From: DASUBN01 sp050261675
GTDB taxonomy: Bacteria > Pseudomonadota > Gammaproteobacteria > Natronospirales > REEB76
Assembly (NCBI GenBank): GCA_050261675.1
Contig: JBLNDO010000055.1
Span: forward strand, 1 to 64,000
Length of the DNA stretch: 64,000 bases
Direction of reading: 5' to 3'
Positions 40,594-50,163 of this stretch are shown in pieces (the first letter of the stretch is position 1; each line of letters opens with the position of its first letter). A program made the position numbers and the translations under genes. The notes under the pieces are model-generated. The model was not told the origin of the DNA and did no database searches. It saw only the letters and a list, made by a program, of their open reading frames with translations.

Positions 40594-42660
40594 ATGCTCG
40601 CCATCCCGGAAGCGAAAGGAAAACCCTGGCTCATGCTCGGCTTAGCGCTTGCCGTTCTCATGTCGCTGTGGACGCTGATTCGGCTCATCCGACAGGAATA
40701 TTTCGCTGCCTTGCCGCTCTATGGTTTGACAGCGTTCTTGCTGCCCGCGGTTCTTACCTGCATCGCCGGATGGGTCCTGCCCGCCCGGATTGCGCGCGGT
40801 TTCGTGGTGACCGCCCTGCTGGGTTTCGCGGTGTTCGTGGTCGGTCCCGCTGCGGTAATCGCCGTCTCCTTGATGTCGCTCGCCGCGCTATCCTTCGGCG
40901 GGTTGATGGGGCGAGTGGGCGGACTCTCGGGAGAAGGCCTGTTGCCCGCATTGCTAGAGTTAGCGCTCGGGCTCTCCGCCCTCGTGCTTTTGCTCACCGT
41001 GGCTGGCCACTTTCCGGTGAACCGGCCATTCGTTTACGCCTCTGCGCTGCTCGCATTCACGGTCTTCGGATGGAAGGGGTTGCGGGTCCGCGTCGCCGCG
41101 CTGGGGAGCTGGTTCAACGACCCCGATCCCGTGCCATTCAAGACATGGCTCGGTGCCAGTTTGCTGATTGGATCCGTGGCACTGAACATTTGTTATGCGA
41201 GCCTGATTGGCTTCACGCCCGACACACTGGTCATGCATCTCTACGTCGCCAGCTATACGGAAACCTTCAGCCAATGGTCGTACGACTTCCATAAGTACGT
41301 CTCGGCCCTAGAGCCCATGGGATCCGATCTCTTGTTCGGGGTGGCTTATCAGCTGAGCGACACCCTGGGCGCACAGCTGTTGAACGCAGCTTGTTCGGTA
41401 AGCACCGCTGGTCTTCTCTATTCGGTATGCCGGCGCCGTATACAAACCTTCGATGCATTGCTCGCCGCAGCAGCCTGGCTGTGCATCTCGTACATCCTTT
41501 ACCTTTCCGGTTCCCTCCATGCCGAGGGCCTGCTCACGTTGCTCCTATTCGCTGCCTTTATCCACCTCGAGAGCTTAGGCGATGGCGAAACACAGGCCTG
41601 GAGGGCGGGGCTTGTCGCGGGACTGTTCAGCGCCGCCGCCTTGTCCGTTAAGATGCTCGCGCTCATCATGGCTCCGGCGTTCGCGTTATTAGTGCTACTC
41701 ACGCTTGCGCCCCGGCGCGGCCGTGTCTGGACGACCAAATTCCTGACGATAGCCGCTGTCGTCGTGATCGTGGGAGGCGGACTCCAATACGCGTACGCCT
41801 ACGTCGAGACCGGGAACCCGGTTTTCTTTTTCTATAACGGCGTCTTCCACTCACCCTACTTCCAACCAATAAATTTCGTCGACGACCACTGGACGGGGCA
41901 ATACGGTTGGAACCTGCCCTTCGGCCTCACTTTCAACACTCAACATTATTCCGAGACTGGTGCGGGAAGCGCCGGCCTGCAGTGGTTCATGCTCCTGCCC
42001 TCCGCGCTCCTGTGCCTGCCGCTCAGAGACTCCGTTCAAGCTCGCCGTTACGGTTTCGCGGGACTGTGGTTCGCGGCAGTGGTACTCGCTCCGGAGCAAT
42101 ACCTGCGCTACCTCCTGCCTGCGTTACCGTTCCTGGCGGTGCTTCTGGCAGAACTTGGGGCACAACCCGGACGCTTGCCGAAGATGCTGCACCGCACCTG
42201 CATGCTGGCAGCGCTCGGCTTCAACCTGACAGCAATGCAAAGCGCGTTGCTGCGCTTCTCCGACCTGCCGGCGGAGCAGGTTTTTCGCAAAGACACACGC
42301 AGCGCCTACTTGCTGCAAGAGGCGCCAGAAGTGGCTGCAAACCTTCTGATAAACAGCTTGGAAAAACAGCCTGTAAACGTGTTGTACATATCGCACGCCT
42401 GGGGCGCGGAACTCCGCGGCACCGCTTACTATCAGAATTGGTACAACCCCGCCTTGAATGTCGCGTTCACACACCTGAATGACCCGGAGGACCTAGGTCC
42501 GATTCTCACCGCGAACCACATCCGGTACATAGTGCTGAATCCCGACTTCAAACACACAATCAAAGCGGACGAGGCGCTCGCCTATTGCCGGGCGCACTGC
42601 GAGAAGGTCGCGAACCTGGGCTCGGCTACCCTCTACCGGGTGTCTGGCACCTTACCCTGA
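40594..42660 (+). CDS. GT-C-like polytopic membrane protein, paralogue of the 826-residue protein
   Basis: 688 residues, 12-14 TM helices. Shares with the 31595 protein the blocks HLYVASYTETFSQWSYD, LEPMGSDLLFG, GNPVFFFYNGVFHSPY, DDHWTGQYGWNLPF, PEQYLRYLLPALPF and PVNVLYISHAWGAELRGTAYYQ. It ends where the extra C-terminal domain of the paralogue would begin. No obvious RBS. Codon third positions are visibly more A/T-rich than in nearby housekeeping genes, consistent with acquisition from elsewhere. The last 9 bp overlap folK on the other strand. Confidence 0.8.
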   Translation: MLAIPEAKGKPWLMLGLALAVLMSLWTLIRLIRQEYFAALPLYGLTAFLLPAVLTCIAGWVLPARIARGFVVTALLGFAVFVVGPAAVIAVSLMSLAALSFGGLMGRVGGLSGEGLLPALLELALGLSALVLLLTVAGHFPVNRPFVYASALLAFTVFGWKGLRVRVAALGSWFNDPDPVPFKTWLGASLLIGSVALNICYASLIGFTPDTLVMHLYVASYTETFSQWSYDFHKYVSALEPMGSDLLFGVAYQLSDTLGAQLLNAACSVSTAGLLYSVCRRRIQTFDALLAAAAWLCISYILYLSGSLHAEGLLTLLLFAAFIHLESLGDGETQAWRAGLVAGLFSAAALSVKMLALIMAPAFALLVLLTLAPRRGRVWTTKFLTIAAVVVIVGGGLQYAYAYVETGNPVFFFYNGVFHSPYFQPINFVDDHWTGQYGWNLPFGLTFNTQHYSETGAGSAGLQWFMLLPSALLCLPLRDSVQARRYGFAGLWFAAVVLAPEQYLRYLLPALPFLAVLLAELGAQPGRLPKMLHRTCMLAALGFNLTAMQSALLRFSDLPAEQVFRKDTRSAYLLQEAPEVAANLLINSLEKQPVNVLYISHAWGAELRGTAYYQNWYNPALNVAFTHLNDPEDLGPILTANHIRYIVLNPDFKHTIKADEALAYCRAHCEKVANLGSATLYRVSGTLP

Positions 42661-43146
42661 AGTGAACCCAGGCAGCCCCACAGCAACCAAGCCTGTCCTG
42701 ACTCCCGAAAATTCCTCCCAGTGCCGTGCGTAGGTCTTACCGGTCTGCGGGTGGCGGCGGTTCGGATCGAGGTCTGCAAGGGGCTTCAGCACGAAGGCGT
42801 ATTTCAGGATCTCGGGCCGCGGGAGCCGGGGCGCATCGCTCACGCGCTCGCCGTAGAGCAAGAGATCCAGGTCCAGGGTGCGGGGAGCGAAACGCGCGGC
42901 GCCGCGCTCGCGCCCGCAGTGAAGCTCGATGGCGTCCAGGGCATCGTTGAGTTCCGGCACGCCCAGGCCGGTCTCGAAGGCCGCCACGCCGTTGAGGAAG
43001 TCCTCGCCCTCGAAGCCCATGGCCGGGTTGCGGTAGAAGGGGGAAAGCCGCAAGGCTCCGAACCGGGCACGCAGCAGCTCCACCGCCCGTCGCACGTGCT
43101 TCTCCGGCTCCACATTGGAACCGATGCCGACGAAGACCTCGGTCAT
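42652..43146 (-). CDS. folK: 2-amino-4-hydroxy-6-hydroxymethyldihydropteridine pyrophosphokinase
   Basis: 164 residues. VFVGIGSNVEPEKHVRRAVELLR, SPFYRNPAM, FAPRTLDLDLLLYG (RTLDxD ATP/Mg motif) and PRPEILKYAFVLKPLADL are the HPPK signatures. Attaches pyrophosphate to the pterin in folate synthesis. Starts one base after the folB stop, so the two are coupled. The C-terminus runs 9 bp into the convergent glycan-island gene. Confidence 0.95.
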   Translation of the reverse strand: MTEVFVGIGSNVEPEKHVRRAVELLRARFGALRLSPFYRNPAMGFEGEDFLNGVAAFETGLGVPELNDALDAIELHCGRERGAARFAPRTLDLDLLLYGERVSDAPRLPRPEILKYAFVLKPLADLDPNRRHPQTGKTYARHWEEFSGVRTGLVAVGLPGFTSG

Positions 43147-43147
43147 G

Positions 43148-43504
43148 TCAGCTTTTTTCGCCGCGTTCGATGATGACGCCGACGGATTTCGATCCGCTCA
43201 CGGCGCCCGGCTTGTTGAGGCTGACCTTGATCCAGCGCACCTTGAATTCCTTCATCACGAGCTCGGCGACTTTTTCCGCCAGGGTCTCCACGAGTCCGAA
43301 CTCGGCGCCGGCGACATAGTGGCTGACGCGCTTGGCCACCGCCTTGTAGTCCAGCGTGTCCTCGATCCTGTCGCTCTTCGCGGCCTTCGTGACATCCCAC
43401 GCCATCTCCAGGTCCAGGACCACGTGCTGGCGGATGCGCCGCTCCCAGTCGTAGATGCCGACGACGGTGTCGACCTTGAGTTCGCGGATGAAAACGATGT
43501 CCAT
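43148..43504 (-). CDS. folB: Dihydroneopterin aldolase
   Basis: 118 residues: MDIVFIRELKVDTVVGIYDWERRIRQHVVLDLEM and the DTLDYKAVAKRVSHYV stretch, with LAEKVAEL (catalytic-region E) and KVSLNKPGAVSGSKSVGVIIER. Cleaves dihydroneopterin to the hydroxymethyl pterin used by FolK. Directly upstream of folK. In Pseudomonas plsY lies between folB and tsaD; it is absent here. Confidence 0.95.
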   Translation of the reverse strand: MDIVFIRELKVDTVVGIYDWERRIRQHVVLDLEMAWDVTKAAKSDRIEDTLDYKAVAKRVSHYVAGAEFGLVETLAEKVAELVMKEFKVRWIKVSLNKPGAVSGSKSVGVIIERGEKS

Positions 43505-43514
43505 ACCTGAGACC

Positions 43515-44522
43515 TCAGGGTGCGGTGAGCGAATCGAGGGCCCAGCGGGCGGTGACCTGGGCGTCCTTCGATCCGCCGGACTTCAGGCGCATGGCGCCTG
43601 CGTAGGCGATCATGGCGCCGTTGTCGGTGCAGAATTCCGCGCGGGGATAGAACACCTCGCCGCCGAGGGCCGCGACCCGCTCCTTCAACTGCGCCCGCAG
43701 GCGCTGGTTGGCGCCCACGCCGCCCGCCACCACCAGGCGCCGGTGGCCGGTCTCCTTCAGCGCGCGCTCGCACTTGATGCACAAGGTATCCACCACCGCC
43801 TCCTCGAAGGCGCGGGCCACGTCGGCACGGGTCTGCGCGTCGTCCGGCAGGGACTTGAGCAGCACCAGCACCGCGGTCTTGAGTCCGCTGAAGCTGAAAT
43901 CGAGGCCGGGCCGGTCGGTCATGGGCCGAGGGAGTGAATATTTTCCGGGACGGCCCTGCTCCGCGAGCTTGGCGAGGGCCGGACCGCCGGGATAGGGGAG
44001 CTTCAGGAGCTTCGCCACCTTGTCGAAGGCTTCGCCGGCGGCGTCGTCGATGGATTCCCCTAGGGTGCGGTAGCGCCCCACCCCTTGCACTTCCACCAGC
44101 AGGCTGTGGCCGCCGGAGACTAGCAGCGCCACGAAGGGGAACGCCGGTTTCGGGTCCTCCAGCATGGGCGCCAGGAGATGGCCTTCCATGTGGTGCACGC
44201 CGAGGGACGGCACGCCCCAGGCATAGGCCAGGGACCGGGCAAGGCAGGCTCCCACCAAGAGGGCCCCCACCAGCCCGGGTCCCGCGGTGTACGCGATGCC
44301 GTCCACCTGCCCGGCCTCCGTGCCGGCATCCTTCAGGGCCTTCTCGACCATGGGGAGAAGCTTCTGGACGTGGTCCCGGGAGGCCAATTCCGGCACTACC
44401 CCGCCGTACTCGGCGTGGAGCTTCACCTGGCTATAGAGGGCATGGGACAGCAGCCCCCGGGCGCTGTCGTAGACGGCCACCCCGGTCTCGTCACAGGAGG
44501 TTTCTATGCCAAGGACTCGCAT
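43515..44522 (-). CDS. tsaD: tRNA threonylcarbamoyladenosine synthase subunit TsaD
   Basis: 335 residues. MRVLGIETSCDETGVAVYD, VVPELASRDHVQK, GPGLVGALLVGACLARSLA, LGVHHMEGHLLAPML (metal histidines) and VSGGHSLLVEV, then GGPALAKLAEQG and VVAGGVGANQRLR. Transfers the threonylcarbamoyl group to A37 of ANN-decoding tRNAs. Divergent from rpsU as in most gammaproteobacteria. Confidence 0.97.
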   Translation of the reverse strand: MRVLGIETSCDETGVAVYDSARGLLSHALYSQVKLHAEYGGVVPELASRDHVQKLLPMVEKALKDAGTEAGQVDGIAYTAGPGLVGALLVGACLARSLAYAWGVPSLGVHHMEGHLLAPMLEDPKPAFPFVALLVSGGHSLLVEVQGVGRYRTLGESIDDAAGEAFDKVAKLLKLPYPGGPALAKLAEQGRPGKYSLPRPMTDRPGLDFSFSGLKTAVLVLLKSLPDDAQTRADVARAFEEAVVDTLCIKCERALKETGHRRLVVAGGVGANQRLRAQLKERVAALGGEVFYPRAEFCTDNGAMIAYAGAMRLKSGGSKDAQVTARWALDSLTAP

Positions 44523-44548
44523 TTTTCGGGGGTTCTGGGGGTCGGACT

Positions 44549-44577
44549 TTGCAATTCTACACGCCGGTCAGTACAAT
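44549..44577 (+). promoter_or_regulatory. Sigma-70 promoter of rpsU
   Basis: TTGCAA (44549-44554), 17-nt spacer, TACAAT (44572-44577). About 55 nt of leader before the rpsU ATG, including a small CCCCTTTGCGGGG hairpin. Confidence 0.75.
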
Positions 44578-44634
44578 TCCGCCCCTTTGCGGGGTCCCTA
44601 AGCCCCTGAAAACCCTAAATTAAGGTACTTGCGA

Positions 44635-44850
44635 ATGCCCAGCGTACGCGTGAAGGAAAACGAGCATTTCGACGCCGCCCTCCGGCGCTTCAAGCGCGCC
44701 TGCGAGAAGGCCGGTGTGATGACCGAGCTGCGCCGCCGCGAGTTCTACGAGAAGCCGACCCAGGAGCGCAAGCGCAAGCAGGCCGCGGCCGTGAAGCGCC
44801 ACATGAAGAAGCTCTCGCGCGAACAAGCCCGTCGCACGCGCCTGTACTGA
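44635..44850 (+). CDS. rpsU: 30S ribosomal protein S21
   Basis: 71 residues, MPSVRVKENEHFDAALRRFKRACEKAG with the very basic RKRKQAAAVKRHMKKLSRE tail. Start at 44635 because MPSVRVKE is the universal S21 N-terminus. Head of the rpsU-yqeY-dnaG-rpoD macromolecular synthesis series. Confidence 0.97.
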   Translation: MPSVRVKENEHFDAALRRFKRACEKAGVMTELRRREFYEKPTQERKRKQAAAVKRHMKKLSREQARRTRLY

Positions 44851-44878
44851 TCCGGTCTTCCGGTTCCCTATCCAAGAC

Positions 44879-44912
44879 ACGGCGCTTCCGAAAGAAAGCG
44901 CCGTTTCTTTTT
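44879..44912 (+). terminator. Hairpin terminator/attenuator after rpsU
   Basis: ACGGCGCTT / AAGCGCCGT, 8-nt loop, then TTTCTTTTT. As in E. coli, where a partial terminator follows rpsU. Confidence 0.8.
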
Positions 44913-44935
44913 CCACTGTTGATTGAGGTGCATCC

Positions 44936-45382
44936 ATGGCTCTGAAAGAACAGATCACCAATGACATGAAAGAGTCCATGAAGTCCGGCCAAAAGGACCG
45001 GCTCGCCGTCATCCGCCTCATCCTCGCCGCCATCAAGCAGAAGGAAGTGGACGAGCGCATCACGCTCGATGACTCCCAGGTGCTCTCGGTGCTGGACAAG
45101 ATGCTGAAGCAGCGCCGCGAGTCCGTGGCCCAGTTCCAGCAGGGCGGGCGCCAGGACCTGGTGGACAAGGAGAACGCCGAGATCAAGGTGATCCAGGGCT
45201 ACATGCCGGCGCAGCTCTCGGAGGCCGAGCTGGACCAGCTCATCGCCGCCGCCGTGGCCGAGACCGGCGCCGCCACCGTCAAGGACATGGGCAAGATCAT
45301 GGGTGTGCTCAAGCCCAAGGTGGCCGGCAAGGCCGACATGGGTGCGGTCAGCGCGAGGATCAAGTCCAAGCTGGGCGGCTGA
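44936..45382 (+). CDS. yqeY: GatB/YqeY domain protein
   Basis: 148 residues, mostly helical: MALKEQITNDMKESMKSGQKDRLAVIRLILAAIKQKEVD and GYMPAQLSEAELDQLIAAAVAE, ending with GAVSARIKSKLGG. Similar to the tail domain of GatB that binds tRNA; the stand-alone protein's role is unclear. TGAGG lies upstream of the ATG. Conserved neighbour of dnaG. Confidence 0.93.
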   Translation: MALKEQITNDMKESMKSGQKDRLAVIRLILAAIKQKEVDERITLDDSQVLSVLDKMLKQRRESVAQFQQGGRQDLVDKENAEIKVIQGYMPAQLSEAELDQLIAAAVAETGAATVKDMGKIMGVLKPKVAGKADMGAVSARIKSKLGG

Positions 45383-45419
45383 GACGGCGCGCCCGCGCCC
45401 GTCGTCTATCCTTTAGACC

Positions 45420-47180
45420 ATGCCCAGAATTCCGCAGCCATTCATCGAAGAGCTGCTCAGCCGAGCCGACATCGTCGCGCTCATCGATTCCCGCGTGCCC
45501 CTGAAGAAGCAGGGCCGGGAATACGCCGCCTGCTGCCCCTTCCACAACGAGAAAAGCCCGTCGTTCTTCGTGAGCCCCGCGAAGCAGTTCTATCACTGCT
45601 TCGGCTGCGGCGCCCACGGCACCGCCCTCTCCTTCCTCATGGAATACGACCACATGGAGTTCCGCGAGGCGGTGCAGACGCTCGCGGATCTGACCGGCAT
45701 GGAGGTGCCGGTGGAACAGGGCGAAGACCGGGGCAGCAGCCTGGCGCCGCTCTTCGAGGTGCTGGACAAGGCGGCCGGCTATTACCGCGATCAGCTCAAG
45801 GAATCCCAGGTGGCCATCGATTACCTGAAGGGCCGGGGCCTCACGGGCGAGATCGCCAAGGAATTCGGCTTGGGCTTCGTCCCCGGCGGCTGGGACAACC
45901 TGCTGAAGGCGGTGGGCAAGGACGAGGCGGCGGTGAAGGCCCTCCTGGGCGCCGGCATGCTCATCGAGAAGGAAGGCGAACACCGCTACCACGATCGCTT
46001 CCGGGAGCGGGTCATGTTCCCCATCAAGGACACCCGCGGCCGCATCATCGGTTTCGGCGGTCGCGTGCTTGGCAAAGGCGAACCGAAATACCTGAATTCC
46101 CCGGAGACGGCGCTGTTCCACAAGGGCCGGGAACTCTACGGCCTTTACGAGGCCCGCCAGGCTCTGCGCGATATTCCGAGATTGCTCGTGGTGGAGGGCT
46201 ACATGGACGTGGTGGCGCTCGCCCAATACGGCGTGCGCTACGCGGTCGCGACCCTCGGTACCTCCACCACCGAAGAACACCTGAAGAAACTCTTCCGGGT
46301 GGCGCCGGAAGTGGTGTTCTGTTTCGACGGCGACCGGGCCGGCCGCGCCGCCGCCTGGCGCGCTCTCGAAAATGCCTTGCCGGAAGCCCAAGACGGCCGG
46401 CAGATCCGTTTCCTGTTCCTGCCGGAGGGCGAGGACCCGGACACCCTGGTCCGAAAGGAAGGGAAAGATGCTTTCGAGCAGCGCGTCATAAAGGACGCTC
46501 TGCCCCTGTCTGCCTATCTGCTCGATAGCCTCGAGGCCGAAACCGACATGCGAACGCCGGACGGCCGGGCCCGTCTCGTGAACCTGGCCACCCCCCACCT
46601 GAACCGCCTGCCCAAGGGCGTGTTCCGGGACATGCTGCGGAACGAACTGGCCCGTCGCGCCCAGGTGGATTCCGGAAAGTTGACTATGCTTAACCAGAGC
46701 CCGGGGGCCAAAGAGGCCGGGACCCCCAAGACCCCCGGGAGACCGCAGTTGAACAGCCCGGTGCGCAAGGCCATCGGCTACGTGCTCTATCGGCCGGCCC
46801 TGGCTGGCTTGGCGGGCGACCCCCGCGCCTTGAGCGGCGAGCCGGGCCTAGTGATGCTCCGGGAATTGCTGGAATTCGCCCAGGGGCACCCCCATATCAA
46901 TGGAGCGGCCATCCTGGAGCACTGGCGGGACACGGAGACCGGGGGCCATCTGGAGAAGCTGGCCCAGGCAGAGATCGTGACTCCGGATGAGGCCCTGGAA
47001 TCGGAGTTCCGGGCCCTGATGGCGGACCTCCTGGCCCGCCGGCCGGCGGAACAGCGGCGGGATGAGCTCATTGCCGAATCCCGCAAGAGGGCCCTAAACG
47101 CCGCCGAAAACGAGGAATTGAAGCGGCTCCTGGAGGATTTGGCCCGGAAACCGCGTGCGGATAGTGCCAAAAGCAGTTGA
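45420..47180 (+). CDS. dnaG: DNA primase
   Basis: 586 residues. Zinc-binding CPFHNEKSPSFFV and CFGCGAHG at the N-terminus, RNAP-like core with RDTRGRIIGFGGRVLG-type block (KDTRGRIIGFGGRVL) and TOPRIM residues LVVEGYMDVVAL, FDGDRAGRAAAWRAL. The C-terminal helicase-binding domain extends to ~580. Makes RNA primers at the replication fork. Starts 37 bp after yqeY. Confidence 0.97.
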   Translation: MPRIPQPFIEELLSRADIVALIDSRVPLKKQGREYAACCPFHNEKSPSFFVSPAKQFYHCFGCGAHGTALSFLMEYDHMEFREAVQTLADLTGMEVPVEQGEDRGSSLAPLFEVLDKAAGYYRDQLKESQVAIDYLKGRGLTGEIAKEFGLGFVPGGWDNLLKAVGKDEAAVKALLGAGMLIEKEGEHRYHDRFRERVMFPIKDTRGRIIGFGGRVLGKGEPKYLNSPETALFHKGRELYGLYEARQALRDIPRLLVVEGYMDVVALAQYGVRYAVATLGTSTTEEHLKKLFRVAPEVVFCFDGDRAGRAAAWRALENALPEAQDGRQIRFLFLPEGEDPDTLVRKEGKDAFEQRVIKDALPLSAYLLDSLEAETDMRTPDGRARLVNLATPHLNRLPKGVFRDMLRNELARRAQVDSGKLTMLNQSPGAKEAGTPKTPGRPQLNSPVRKAIGYVLYRPALAGLAGDPRALSGEPGLVMLRELLEFAQGHPHINGAAILEHWRDTETGGHLEKLAQAEIVTPDEALESEFRALMADLLARRPAEQRRDELIAESRKRALNAAENEELKRLLEDLARKPRADSAKSS

Positions 47181-47278
47181 TTTACCTGGAAAAAACCGAG
47201 ATTTCTGATAAACTAGAGCGTTTCACTCCGGCTCTTGGTCTGACATAAGGCTTAAGGGCCCCGGTACCGCGAGACACC

Positions 47279-49210
<1,932 letters not shown>

Positions 49211-49233
49211 AAAGCGGAAGTTTGAAGCAAATA

Positions 49234-49260
49234 AAAAGGCCGCCTTCGGGCGGCCTTTTT
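49234..49260. terminator. Bidirectional terminator between rpoD and apbE
   Basis: AAAAAGGCCGCC-TTCG-GGCGGCCTTTTT: symmetric, with A/T runs on both sides, serving rpoD and the convergent apbE. Confidence 0.93.
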
Positions 49261-49262
49261 AT

Positions 49263-50162
49263 TTATCGCATCACCCAGTGGGTGACTTTGTGTTCCTTCA
49301 GGAATTTCTCGGCACCCTTACCCTGCAGGATCGCCAAGGTCGAGAGCAGGCCCGCCTGGGTGCAGCTGGACTCCAGCACCGTCACCGAGCGCGGCGCGTC
49401 CTTCACCGGCCAACCGTCGCGCGGGTCCAGGATATGACCGTAGCGCACCCCGTCCTTCAACAGGAAACGGCGCGCGTCGCCGCTGGTGGTGACGCCGCCG
49501 CGCTTCAGTTCGATGCGCGGTGCGAGATCGCCGGGGACGGCGCTCTCGATGGCCACGGTCCAGGGTGCGCCGTCGCGGCGCGCGCCGCTGGCGTAGATAT
49601 CGCCGCCGAAGTTGATCAGCAAGGGCGCGCCGCCCGCCTGGACCGCGAGCTCCGCGGCCCGATCCACGGCGTATTCCTTGCCGATGCCGCCGAAGTCGAT
49701 CTCCATGCCCGGCAGGAGCTTCAGGCTCGGGTTCCTCCATTCCACCTTGCCCCAGCCCACGAGCTTCAGGACCTCGCGCACCGCCTGCGGGCGCGGCAGA
49801 CGGTCGCTGCCGTCGAACCGCCACACCCGGCGCAGCACGCCGGAGGTCAGGTCGAACAGTCCATCGCTCATCTCCCAGCACTGAGCGGCGAAATCCAGGA
49901 GCCGCGCCGTCTCCCCGTCCACTTCCACGGGACGGCCTTCGGCGTGGTTGATGGCGTGGACCAGGTTGTCGTCGCGGTAACGGCTGTACTTCTTCTCGAT
50001 GCGCCAGGCTTCGGCGGCGGCGGCCGAGGCGGCCCGGCGCGCGCTCATTTCGTCGGGCGTGTCCACCAGCACTTCGCAAGGACAGGCCATGGCGCTGAAG
50101 CGGCCGCGCCAAAACTCGCCATCGCGCGCCACTTCGAGCCCCGCTGGCAGCCCGGCGGCCAC
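49263..50162 (-). CDS. apbE: FAD:protein FMN transferase
   Basis: 299 residues, GTG start one base after the DUF3570 stop, so coupled. ApbE signatures: MACPCEVLVDTPDE, ISP-like start region EKKYSRYRDDNLVHAIN, FDLTSGVLRRVWRF, LLPGMEIDFGGIGKEYAVDRAAEL, LINFGGDIYASGAR, and TSGDARRFLLKDGVRYGHILDPRDGWPV. Attaches FMN from FAD to a Thr in target proteins via phosphodiester. No signal peptide is obvious, but family members act in the periplasm or at the membrane. The likely target is the neighbouring DUF3570 protein. Confidence 0.93.
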   Translation of the reverse strand: MAAGLPAGLEVARDGEFWRGRFSAMACPCEVLVDTPDEMSARRAASAAAAEAWRIEKKYSRYRDDNLVHAINHAEGRPVEVDGETARLLDFAAQCWEMSDGLFDLTSGVLRRVWRFDGSDRLPRPQAVREVLKLVGWGKVEWRNPSLKLLPGMEIDFGGIGKEYAVDRAAELAVQAGGAPLLINFGGDIYASGARRDGAPWTVAIESAVPGDLAPRIELKRGGVTTSGDARRFLLKDGVRYGHILDPRDGWPVKDAPRSVTVLESSCTQAGLLSTLAILQGKGAEKFLKEHKVTHWVMR

Positions 50163-50163
50163 G

